This document shows, piece by piece, positions 7,694 through 15,406 of a DNA stretch of 64,000 nucleotides. The first letter of the stretch is position 1, and every line of letters begins with the position of its first letter. The notes under the pieces are model-generated. The model had not been told where the DNA came from. It saw only the letters and a program-made list of their open reading frames with translations, and made no database searches. Origin of the DNA: a virus. The position numbers and the translations under genes are program-made. The stretch covers positions 1 to 64,000 of IMG/VR virus record IMGVR_UViG_3300020442_000362. The stretch is one strand, 5' to 3'.

Positions 7694-9034
7694 CTATTTT
7701 ATCAAGTAATATAAAGAAGAATCTTCGGATAACTTTTTAGCAGTCAAATATTGGAATTTCATGTGTTCTTCAAACTTCTTTTGAGAGTTGGGGATTATCA
7801 ATATCGAATACATATAGGATACCATATTTACATATCTATCTTTAGTCAGTTGCATGGTGTTCTTGTCGTTCAATATCTTTTCTACTTCAGCAAAATTTTT
7901 GATAGTATTAGAAAGTCTGCCATATTTACCAAACATTTCTTTCAACTCAGCATCAGCAATTTTCCTCATGCCTGGATTTACCGAAGAACCTCTCAGGTCA
8001 TAATTAAAATCTCTTTTTACTTTCAACCTATATTCTTTTGCGTCTATACCACCAATCTGTGCTTTTTCGCCTACAAACCTTCCCTCTAATGAAACATTTA
8101 ATGTGGTAGATGATGCTTTAAAAGCAACACGAGTTGCGTAGCCAGATCTTGTGTATATTATGCAGTTTTTAAAATACTGCCCATCTTTATCTTTACCAGA
8201 TAAATCTATTCTATCAAGAGTAAAATTCATATCTAAGTTTTCTTTAAAAGCTGATGCTGGATCTACAAGTTCTAATCTTGCTTTTGGACCTTCTACTTGT
8301 TTTAGTGATACAGGAATAATTTCTTTTTTCTTAACTTTTTCTGCCAACTTTGTATTTAATTCTGTAGGACTCCTAGTATCTAAAAGATAACTCATATCAC
8401 ATTTTCTATTAATAATCCAAACATCAGCAGGGTTCCAGTTGTCATTAGATTTGCCTGTTAATGCTCTAGCATGTTTATATAACTCTTTCGTTCTTGGACC
8501 ACCTTGTCGTTCAAAGTCAAACTGACCTTTTAGTTGTAGAGTTTTAAATACTTCTAGTTGTTTTATAGCTGAAGTATAAAATACATCATCTAAATTATTT
8601 TTGGTTTCTCTTTGTTGTGCTTGTACTAATTTAATAACTTCATCTTCTTTTAGTGTTTGTCTAGAATTAGTAAAGGCACGAAATACTTCCATAGAGTAAA
8701 GTTCTTTTATTTCTGTAAGTAAATTTGTATTTGCTTTAGTTCCTTTAGCATTAGCTGAGTAATGTTTAAACAACTTATTAATTGTGTCGGCTTTACCTTT
8801 TACGAGTAGAACCTTTTTCTTTTTATCTAACAACTGAATGGAATCTCTACCATTTCCTAGGTCTAGTTCCATATCAGGTTTATAATTTTTGAGAGTTATT
8901 TGAAAGACATCTTGTTCCAGCTTGATTTTTAGAGCAAGAATTTCTTGTATTGTTTTTTGTGTTTTGATTGCTGAAGTAAAGACCACTGAGTGTCCTTCTC
9001 CATAATTTTGTTTATTATTTACAATCGTAGCCAT
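7694..9034 (-). CDS. Conserved hypothetical protein, possible PD-(D/E)XK-like nuclease fold
   Basis: 446 residues, Lys-rich and soluble, starting MATIVNNKQNYGEGH. In the middle, NWNPADVWIIN is followed about 45 residues later by KEIIPVSLKQ. Such a PxDxW...(P)xSxK arrangement occurs in some phage restriction-endonuclease-fold proteins, but the spacing is long and no clear acidic third residue stands out. The gene ends at the 98-bp cassette at 7596-7693. An AATAAATA sequence 5-10 nt upstream of the ATG could be a late box. Function not assigned. Confidence 0.55.
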   Translation of the reverse strand: MATIVNNKQNYGEGHSVVFTSAIKTQKTIQEILALKIKLEQDVFQITLKNYKPDMELDLGNGRDSIQLLDKKKKVLLVKGKADTINKLFKHYSANAKGTKANTNLLTEIKELYSMEVFRAFTNSRQTLKEDEVIKLVQAQQRETKNNLDDVFYTSAIKQLEVFKTLQLKGQFDFERQGGPRTKELYKHARALTGKSNDNWNPADVWIINRKCDMSYLLDTRSPTELNTKLAEKVKKKEIIPVSLKQVEGPKARLELVDPASAFKENLDMNFTLDRIDLSGKDKDGQYFKNCIIYTRSGYATRVAFKASSTTLNVSLEGRFVGEKAQIGGIDAKEYRLKVKRDFNYDLRGSSVNPGMRKIADAELKEMFGKYGRLSNTIKNFAEVEKILNDKNTMQLTKDRYVNMVSYMYSILIIPNSQKKFEEHMKFQYLTAKKLSEDSSLYYLIK

Positions 9035-9055
9035 AACACTATTTATTAGTCAACT

Positions 9056-9079
9056 TTTTATAGCTTTAAAGCTATAAAA
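9056..9079 (-). terminator. Perfect 24-nt palindrome, possible terminator
   Basis: TTTTATAGCTTT followed by its exact reverse complement lies just after the stop of the 57-residue gene. Part of the same sequence recurs at 9081-9093. It can form an AU-rich hairpin, but no clear U tract follows on the minus strand, so termination efficiency is uncertain. Confidence 0.4.
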
Positions 9080-9082
9080 TTT

Positions 9083-9256
9083 TTATAGCTTTTTAGACCA
9101 GCCTTTTATTAGGGCATCAACTTTAGTACCCCAATTTTTTTCAAGCATTTCACGATTAGTTTCAAGCCAAGCGATTTTATTTTTCACACTTTTAATAGCT
9201 TTAAACTCATCAACGAGTATCATATACTCAGGATTTTCAAGTTTAGTTTTATACAT
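9083..9256 (-). CDS. Small helical protein, 57 aa
   Basis: The ATG at 9256 follows GAGAGG and encodes 57 residues from MYKTKLENPEYMILVDEF to KGWSKKL. It is charged and probably alpha-helical. It has its own TTTACT/TAGAAT promoter just upstream and a palindrome right after the stop, which makes it a self-contained unit. Function unknown. It accounts for most of the gap at 9035-9349. Confidence 0.55.
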   Translation of the reverse strand: MYKTKLENPEYMILVDEFKAIKSVKNKIAWLETNREMLEKNWGTKVDALIKGWSKKL

Positions 9257-9286
9257 AATTTACCTCTCAATTGATTTAATACAGGT

Positions 9287-9315
9287 ATTCTACCTGATTT
9301 TGAACCAAAAGTAAA
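9287..9315 (-). promoter_or_regulatory. Early/middle promoter (TTTACT-N17-TAGAAT)
   Basis: TTTACT at 9310-9315, 17-nt spacer, TAGAAT at 9287-9292 (minus strand), upstream of the 57-residue gene. The flanks resemble the 98-bp cassette but diverge on the far side. Confidence 0.7.
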
Positions 9316-9349
9316 GTATTTTTTATATTATTTTGTTATATAAAATTAA

Positions 9350-9895
9350 TTATTTTATTAAGTGCTTGATTTTCTTAGCATAATCAGGTTTCAGGAAGTC
9401 AACCCTTGCCCAAGGAAGTTTGTTATATCCTTCCTCTTCTGCCCATCTAACAAACATACCGACTTCTTTACCATGTGCTTCTATCTCCCAAGGAGCATCC
9501 CAGTAATCCATCTTCTTGGTGTTAAATGCTTTCTTCTGATATCGTGTACGAAACCCATCTGAATATTCGTACATTTCACCAGATGCCCACTGCTTGATAT
9601 GTATCATTTCGTGAGCGATAGTTTCTAGCATGGGTCGTAATCTAGATTGTTCTTCAACCTGTATCTTAAATTTACGAGGTTTATATTCCTCATCATCAAT
9701 CCAAGATAATCCTTGGACTTTTTCCTTAAGATATAAGTTTTTTTGTATTACTATATTTACAGTGACAGATGTTCGGAGTCGAACATCCATGGTTTTTCGT
9801 GATACCCAGTGGGCAATGGATCGGACAAGTTTCCTTGTCTCTGCGTCTCCACCACGCACATTGATAATTGCCTTATCTCGATACCACTTTGCCAT
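9350..9895 (-). CDS. SprT-like zinc metallopeptidase
   Basis: 181 residues counted from the ATG at 9895; a TTG immediately upstream is less likely. AHEMIHIKQW at 94-103 carries the HExxH zinc site, and PWEIEAHGKE further on can supply the third ligand, as in SprT/WSS1-like minigluzincins of phages. Basic residues at both ends fit DNA association. Family members cut proteins on DNA or act in virion processing; which applies here is unknown. It is the last gene of the run that starts with the inositol-phosphate synthase gene. Confidence 0.6.
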   Translation of the reverse strand: MAKWYRDKAIINVRGGDAETRKLVRSIAHWVSRKTMDVRLRTSVTVNIVIQKNLYLKEKVQGLSWIDDEEYKPRKFKIQVEEQSRLRPMLETIAHEMIHIKQWASGEMYEYSDGFRTRYQKKAFNTKKMDYWDAPWEIEAHGKEVGMFVRWAEEEGYNKLPWARVDFLKPDYAKKIKHLIK

Positions 9896-9904
9896 CAACG
9901 ATAT

Positions 9905-10477
9905 TTAGTTTTCGAAAACTATCGTGCCAATATCTAACTTTCCTAGAAGATGGTTGACCAATAACAGCTGGTCATCTTCATTATTATTAGGGAACTCGGT
10001 AATAAAAGGCATGAGTTCAAAGTTAGATAATATGTTAGATAGCTTCGTTTTCCTTGAATTTAGGAACTTGTCGTCCTGATTATCCTTCCTAGAGACATGT
10101 CTTTCATCTAGGATACTTTGGTCTGCTTTTATGTAAATACACTCTAAATCGTGCCCCATAGCGACGATCTCAGATAGGAAAGAAGCAGTAAATAACCTAT
10201 CTCCCTCAAACACTATATTCACTCCAGATGGCTTGTATGAGTCCCTCATCCACTCTATTGCTTTGGGTTGTACTGCCATTGATAGTCTATCAGTACCTGA
10301 AAACATCTGGCTCTCATCGAAATAATCTTTTCCGAGAACAATCGTATTCAGGTCTTTACACCACATACCATATAGCAAGTCAGTAAGTTTTACATCTTCC
10401 CACTTATATGGTTTCATCCACTGTTTCATTAATGTAGATTTACCAGTAGCTGGTTCTCCACCTATCGCAATAATCAT
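9905..10477 (-). CDS. P-loop kinase, candidate 5-hydroxymethyl-pyrimidine DNA kinase
   Basis: 190 residues with a Walker A motif at the N-terminus (GGEPATGKST, 6-15). FSGTDRLSM lies about 50 residues further, then IVFEGDRLF, and an Arg-rich lid-like region (DERHVSRKDNQDDKF). The GGEPATGKST plus GTDRLSM plus EGDRL pattern resembles phage kinases that phosphorylate 5-hydroxymethyl-deoxyuridine in DNA (my recollection of the family, not checked by search). It overlaps the HAD gene by 4 nt (ATGA). In context it could activate a base oxidised by the TET/JBP-like enzyme; it could also be a small-molecule kinase, for example for inositol. Confidence 0.65.
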   Translation of the reverse strand: MIIAIGGEPATGKSTLMKQWMKPYKWEDVKLTDLLYGMWCKDLNTIVLGKDYFDESQMFSGTDRLSMAVQPKAIEWMRDSYKPSGVNIVFEGDRLFTASFLSEIVAMGHDLECIYIKADQSILDERHVSRKDNQDDKFLNSRKTKLSNILSNFELMPFITEFPNNNEDDQLLLVNHLLGKLDIGTIVFEN

Positions 10478-10863
10478 TTGAATGGTCTCCTTTTATTTTC
10501 TTTTTCTACCAATGTATGTACAAGATGAACAATTTTTACCTCAGGACATCTTTTAGATATTTCTCTGATTTGTATAGGATCGTCTTCAAAATGTATTCCA
10601 ACTTTTACTCCTCTATCTTGTTCAAGCCATTTAATTATGGTTGCTTTATGTACCCCAGATCCTTCCCTAGTTTTTTGAGCAAAGTTTGTTGGGTTCATAA
10701 ACACTTCGTTGTCTATACCTTTTGATTTTAGCATAGCAGAAGTTTCATCCCACTCTTCAATAGATCTACCTGTGATGATGATGTCATCCTTACTCGGATA
10801 CACTCCATTGTAATCACCCATAAAGATGACACCATCGATATCAAATGTATTAATTGTTTTCAT
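10474..10863 (-). CDS. HAD-superfamily hydrolase
   Basis: 129 residues. The N-terminus TFDIDGVIF is HAD motif I with nucleophile Asp8 and general acid Asp10. IITGRS is motif II, and HFEDDP near residues 92-97 is motif IV. It is short and capless, as in small phage phosphatases. It overlaps the inositol-phosphate synthase gene by 14 nt and the kinase by 4 nt. A natural reading is dephosphorylation of inositol phosphate or of another pathway intermediate. Substrate unknown. Confidence 0.7.
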   Translation of the reverse strand: MKTINTFDIDGVIFMGDYNGVYPSKDDIIITGRSIEEWDETSAMLKSKGIDNEVFMNPTNFAQKTREGSGVHKATIIKWLEQDRGVKVGIHFEDDPIQIREISKRCPEVKIVHLVHTLVEKENKRRPFK

Positions 10864-12133
10864 AATCAGTATGACCAGCTTGATATGTATAAGGCAAGTC
10901 TAATGCTTTAGGTTTGTTTTTCATCATCTGTGGCTCTGTCATTTTAGTATATTCTCTGCGAGCAAGTGCATCACATTCAAACTTAGCATCTTCAGTTTTT
11001 AATTGTACAGGAGGTGTCTTTTGTGTCCAAGCACTTGGACCTCTTAGGAAACCAACTATACCCATCTCAGAAGCAACCTTACAGAAACGAATAGCTGATA
11101 CCACCACTCCTCCTGAGTTTGGCGAATCTTGTACTGAAAGTCTAGCTGACATTTCATACCTTGCCCCACCAAAACCATAAGCAACAATATCTAGGTTGGC
11201 AATTTTATTATCGGAGCCAACATAATCCCCTCCTGGTTTTTGAAATACTGTAAGACTTGGTCCAGCATATAAAGTCATACCAGCTGTTGGTTCTTCCCTA
11301 ACAACATTTTGACCTTTCAAAACATTCTCCTTAGATACATGCTTACTATGTAATCTTTCTTTGTAAGCCATATTTAAGAAGTCAGTATTTGCTGTTCTAC
11401 CTGTACGAATATTTTCTTGACCTTGTGTAGACCCTGCTGCCATATTCATTTGAATATGTTGCGTCACTTGTAAACCAGAGTCTATCATTGCTCCTTGTAA
11501 TACCTCAGATAATCTAGAAGCACCCCAAGCAGATCTCATATCAGAACCAACAATAGTAAGTCCTTTATCAATAAATGATTGCTCTACTAATTTAGATTTG
11601 TTAGTTTCGATTAATGTAGGAATACAGTTTACGAAATGACAACCAGCTTCTAGACATGCTGCCATATAGAACTCTGTAGCTTTCTCAGAACCAACAGGCA
11701 AATAATTAATTACCACATCTACTTTATGAAAGTTAAGTTTTTCAGCAACTTGTTTTTTAGATAGGGCAGTATCTGCACCTGTTCTAAATGATACTTCTTC
11801 TGGGTAATCAAGCATATGGGAAGCAACACCATCTAGTTCTGGACCTGAGTAAACTTCTGCTAAAGAATTTACACAAGTAAAATCTAGCGAGTCGACATGG
11901 TCCATAGCACAGTTAGGTCTGGATCGTAATGCATTAATTAAGTGAGTTCCGACTTTTCGTGGGTCAATATCGAAGCCACAAACGAACTCGATATCATTTA
12001 CAGTGTATCCTCCAATATCTGGATACATTAAACCAACTTTATCTTCGGGATTTTGAATATAGTATTGTACACCCTCTACTAAAGACTTGGCACAATTACC
12101 GACACCAATAATGGCGACATTTATTTTTGACAT
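10850..12133 (-). CDS. Myo-inositol-phosphate synthase
   Basis: 427 residues. The N-terminus has a Rossmann NAD motif, IGVGNCAKSLVEGVQYY, typical of the bacterial/archaeal inositol-1-phosphate synthase branch, and the body holds MNMAAGSTQGQEN and KVASEMG segments. The enzyme isomerises glucose-6-phosphate to inositol-phosphate using NAD. It has a ribosome binding site AAAGGAG and a roughly 75-nt leader from the promoter at 12214-12242. HAD and kinase genes follow with overlaps. The presence of this enzyme beside a base-modification set suggests that inositol or its phosphate is a building block or signal (inference). Confidence 0.8.
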   Translation of the reverse strand: MSKINVAIIGVGNCAKSLVEGVQYYIQNPEDKVGLMYPDIGGYTVNDIEFVCGFDIDPRKVGTHLINALRSRPNCAMDHVDSLDFTCVNSLAEVYSGPELDGVASHMLDYPEEVSFRTGADTALSKKQVAEKLNFHKVDVVINYLPVGSEKATEFYMAACLEAGCHFVNCIPTLIETNKSKLVEQSFIDKGLTIVGSDMRSAWGASRLSEVLQGAMIDSGLQVTQHIQMNMAAGSTQGQENIRTGRTANTDFLNMAYKERLHSKHVSKENVLKGQNVVREEPTAGMTLYAGPSLTVFQKPGGDYVGSDNKIANLDIVAYGFGGARYEMSARLSVQDSPNSGGVVVSAIRFCKVASEMGIVGFLRGPSAWTQKTPPVQLKTEDAKFECDALARREYTKMTEPQMMKNKPKALDLPYTYQAGHTDYENN

Positions 12134-12213
12134 ATATTTCTCCTTTATATCAGTTTATTAGAGTGTGATATTTGACTGGATCAGAGTAGCACACTATCAA
12201 CATATATATAAGA

Positions 12214-12242
12214 ATTCTATATTAGAATTTCTTAAAAGTAAA
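12214..12242 (-). promoter_or_regulatory. Early/middle promoter for the inositol-phosphate synthase operon
   Basis: TTTACT at 12237-12242, 17-nt spacer, TAGAAT at 12214-12219 (minus strand). The -35 overlaps the last codons of the upstream gene, so the second half of the modification island has its own start. Confidence 0.7.
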
Positions 12243-13377
12243 CCTCTAGACCGACTTTTTCTCCTGACATTTTTGTCAAGTAATTATTAAAATTATTCTT
12301 TATTTCTAGTCTGGTATAATCATCAAAGTCAGTAAGCCATGATTGTTCTATACCAAACTCTTTGTACATATTAGGCAAGTCATCATTATCGTCATGCATG
12401 TTAATCATTTGACCTGTCATGGCACCTGTTTTCATTAGGATCTTATTCTGAAATGTTTTCTGTACACAAGGTGCAGCATGCTTTGATACATCTTCAAAAA
12501 AATCCCAATCTAACTCTGACCATGCCTGTTTTAATTTGTACCAACGAGTGTAAGCATCTTGAGTTGGAGTCCCAGGAGCATCGCCACCAGTCTTAATCAT
12601 TTTCTTATATTGACATAGGTGGGTTTCCATTGTAAATGGACTATTAAAATAATCACTCACATGCTCATTACAACTCTCTATAAATTCTTGTTCTTTTCTT
12701 TCAATCCATTTTATATCATCACTGCTGTACTTGGTTTTGCTATCTAAGTCCATCAGTTCTGGTTTATTATAAATGTAAACCAGTCCAGATCTTACTGACC
12801 AATTAGAAGGATCTGTCGCTAACATACTCTCTGGTTTTATATGACGCATCCCATCACATAACTCATAAAATGCTTGAGTTGTCAACCAACCAGACATACG
12901 ACCTATTCTATAAATTGACATAACCTCTTCTAAGGCATGGTCGAAATCTTGAAAGGTATCTAACCATGCTCTAAGAGAGCCATATTGTTGTAAGACTTTT
13001 TCGTGAATATCTTTTAGGATAGGGATAAACTTTCCCTTGTTATATTTTGTGTCTTTAGCAAAATGTTGTCTGGCATAATTTTCATTATTCCATTCTTCTA
13101 GATATTCCCAGTTTATTTTTTCTATATCAGGAAAGTGTGACCAGATAACCCAAGCCATTGATGATTGGTATGTGATACCAAACAGCATGGAAAAATAAAT
13201 CCTCTGCTCATCAGTCATAGCACCTCGTGTCATGTATGCTTCATTATAAGTGTAATGGTCAACATCACGATGTTTCATTCGCCAAGCATATGACCGAAGA
13301 CACATCTGTACCCTGTTCTCAGGGAGTCTCCAATCTTTGTAAGGTTTATCTATATTATCTGGGTGTAGATATTTCAT
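12232..13377 (-). CDS. All-helical protein, candidate DNA-base transferase or hydroxymethyl-base kinase partner
   Basis: 381 residues from the ATG at 13377 (MKYLHPDNID), which overlaps the FkbM stop as ATGA. The protein is rich in Trp, Tyr and Arg and looks entirely alpha-helical. Segments such as YGSLRAWLDTF, IGRMSGWLTTQ and SNWSVRSGLVY have the layout I associate with the alpha-glutamyl/putrescinyl-thymine pyrophosphorylase (amino acid:DNA transferase) group, or with the helical domain of 5-hmdU DNA kinases. Those enzymes act after oxidation or hydroxymethylation of pyrimidines. I cannot separate the two families by eye. The neighbours support a DNA-modification role. Confidence 0.5.
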   Translation of the reverse strand: MKYLHPDNIDKPYKDWRLPENRVQMCLRSYAWRMKHRDVDHYTYNEAYMTRGAMTDEQRIYFSMLFGITYQSSMAWVIWSHFPDIEKINWEYLEEWNNENYARQHFAKDTKYNKGKFIPILKDIHEKVLQQYGSLRAWLDTFQDFDHALEEVMSIYRIGRMSGWLTTQAFYELCDGMRHIKPESMLATDPSNWSVRSGLVYIYNKPELMDLDSKTKYSSDDIKWIERKEQEFIESCNEHVSDYFNSPFTMETHLCQYKKMIKTGGDAPGTPTQDAYTRWYKLKQAWSELDWDFFEDVSKHAAPCVQKTFQNKILMKTGAMTGQMINMHDDNDDLPNMYKEFGIEQSWLTDFDDYTRLEIKNNFNNYLTKMSGEKVGLEVYF

Positions 13378-14105
13378 CGTTTGTACAGTGTATCCAATCC
13401 CCATACATTTCGGTAAGAAATATCTTCACCTAAGAACATAACTCTTTTATCCCCTTTGACATAATTAAGTTTTTCTTGTACAGGTGTAAATCCTTGCCTG
13501 ATGAGAGACTCTCTAACTGTACTTTCATAGTCTGACAGTATTCTATCTGCCCAATGAAACTCTAATGATAATTGTTTTACAGAATCAGGTATGAGCCAGT
13601 CTGGGTCGAACATACGATATTCTTCTCCTTCGATATCGCATTTTAAATGTGTAGGTTTATATTTTTCAAGTAATCTATACCCATTTACAGTTGCCACAGA
13701 AACTTTCTTTTTTCTCATATTTTTCGCAGCATTACTTTTAGGATTAGTTGTGCCTGAACAGAACTCTTGTTTACTGCCTGTCATATATAAATCTATATTA
13801 CCAGCATCTTGATTAGTCACTGCTGCTTCTATTAAAGCAAATCTCAGGTCGTCCCCTAGATTCTTTTCCATCACCTCAAAGTTTTCAGGATGACACTCTA
13901 CACCAATATATCTTTTTATTGGTTTGTCCATTAACATTCTTCCGAAGCCACCAATGTTGGCACCCCAGTCCATAACTATGGCATCCTCAAGATCGTCAAA
14001 CTGTGAGTAATGAGCTAGACAGTCATTTACCATATCTTTATCGACTTGTAATGCTTTACCATCTATCTCACGAACATAAGTATTTTTAAATAATCTATAA
14101 TCCAT
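13374..14105 (-). CDS. FkbM-family SAM-dependent methyltransferase
   Basis: 243 residues. MDWGANIGGFGRML is the SAM-binding motif I with the acidic partner in YIGVECHPEN. HLKCDIEGEEYRMF is the FkbM signature region. FkbM enzymes usually O-methylate sugars or similar hydroxyls on natural products and glycans. It shares one base with the dioxygenase stop (TAATG) and 4 nt with the next gene. In this setting it could cap a hydroxyl of a base substituent. Confidence 0.75.
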   Translation of the reverse strand: MDYRLFKNTYVREIDGKALQVDKDMVNDCLAHYSQFDDLEDAIVMDWGANIGGFGRMLMDKPIKRYIGVECHPENFEVMEKNLGDDLRFALIEAAVTNQDAGNIDLYMTGSKQEFCSGTTNPKSNAAKNMRKKKVSVATVNGYRLLEKYKPTHLKCDIEGEEYRMFDPDWLIPDSVKQLSLEFHWADRILSDYESTVRESLIRQGFTPVQEKLNYVKGDKRVMFLGEDISYRNVWGLDTLYKR

Positions 14106-15406
14106 TAAAAGAAACTCTCCAGGGAACTGGCTTGACTGTCAGGATGATACTGTACCAATACATCAGTTCCTAATTTGTTTTCAAGAAAATCATACCACTC
14201 TTTTTCATCCCACATGCCAGGACTAATACCATTCCATAGTGGTCTTTGTAAAGGGTGTTCTTTATTAGTTCTACGAGCAGTGACATATTCTTCTCTAGTT
14301 TGTTCGTAATCCCAAGAGCCAAGTTCTAACATTTTTTCTCTGAAATAACATACAAAAGATATTCTTTCAGCTTCTTCATCTTCTAGTACCATTGGTGTAT
14401 TACCATGAATACCATCGTGATTGTTAATCAATAGCAAATCTCCAGGACGGATATTCACAGCCACTTTATATTCAGGAAGTATTAGATACCCACCTGAGTA
14501 TTTACCATTATTAGATACGACTGTAAGATTAGAGAATCCTTCATTTAAATCACCAGCATCTCTGTGATAAGCTGTTCTAAAAGTTTTATTCACAGTAGCA
14601 GTAGTAAAAACAGTGCCAGGAATAACAAATTTAGGATCTAGTTTATTACAAGCATCCATCTGTTTACCATGTCTTACAGGCAACAGTTCTTCAAAACCAT
14701 TTGATAATCTTTGTAGGAAAGGGAATGCTCTCTCAAACTTATCATAATTATCCCTAGTATAAGTGGTAGGACGACCAAAAGGAATACGAGGATATCTATC
14801 AAAGTATCCTGCGATACCAGAGAACACTGAGTTAGCATAAGAAGTTGTAGATGTTAGTTTATCATTTACTCTTGTTGCTTCAGCAATCATTTCATCTCGT
14901 GGCAATACTCTTACTTCTTCAACCCAGTTTTCAAATACGAAATCTTCTTCAGCAACTTTTTGTGCCAACCATACTTTACCACGACTGTCATCAGCAATCT
15001 TTTCCCTGCCTTTATATTCTTGTCGTATAGCTTCTACAGGATCCGAGCCATCAAGTGTAGCTGATGGAGACATAAAGTATTGTAGTAAAGCATTATGATA
15101 ATTAGTGACCCAATCTCTACTTCCTAGAGCAACTGTTTTTTCAGTACCTGCTGCCAGACCACGATTCTCTGTGGCACCTGCTGCTTCACGCAAACCTGCA
15201 TATGCTTCGTCTTGTTGTTCTTGAGTAAACCAATTTTTACGAAACTTGAAGATAATGTTAGCTTCACTGTTTTCTTCACCCATAGGTGTAGGAGCATAAA
15301 AATCACAATCCCAATCAACTAGTAATTCGTAATCTTTTTCATCACCAAAAAAACCAAGTTTATCTTCACAGTCGAATTTTTTAGGTGCAGTTATTATTTT
15401 TGTCAT
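14105..15406 (-). CDS. TET/JBP-like 2-oxoglutarate/Fe(II) dioxygenase
   Basis: 433 residues. The C-terminal half carries a double-stranded beta-helix: AYHRDAGD at 279-286 gives the HxD iron ligands (His281, Asp283). GGYLILPEYKVAVNIRPGD forms core strands, and GIHGNTP at 332-338 supplies the distal His334, followed by ERISFVCYF with Arg348 for 2-oxoglutarate. This arrangement, with GG-L-P-Y before the gd-LL strand, is that of JBP/TET enzymes, which oxidise thymine or 5-methylcytosine in DNA. The N-terminal 200 residues are unassigned. It follows the gp41 helicase gene with a 4-nt overlap. Substrate base unknown; no cytosine C5 methyltransferase is visible in this window. Confidence 0.75.
   Translation of the reverse strand: MTKIITAPKKFDCEDKLGFFGDEKDYELLVDWDCDFYAPTPMGEENSEANIIFKFRKNWFTQEQQDEAYAGLREAAGATENRGLAAGTEKTVALGSRDWVTNYHNALLQYFMSPSATLDGSDPVEAIRQEYKGREKIADDSRGKVWLAQKVAEEDFVFENWVEEVRVLPRDEMIAEATRVNDKLTSTTSYANSVFSGIAGYFDRYPRIPFGRPTTYTRDNYDKFERAFPFLQRLSNGFEELLPVRHGKQMDACNKLDPKFVIPGTVFTTATVNKTFRTAYHRDAGDLNEGFSNLTVVSNNGKYSGGYLILPEYKVAVNIRPGDLLLINNHDGIHGNTPMVLEDEEAERISFVCYFREKMLELGSWDYEQTREEYVTARRTNKEHPLQRPLWNGISPGMWDEKEWYDFLENKLGTDVLVQYHPDSQASSLESFF

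Noticed and set aside
9905-15406. Assigning the modified base as 5-methylcytosine-derived
   Set aside because: No cytosine C5 methyltransferase motif was seen in the window, so thymine or an externally made 5mC remain equally open.
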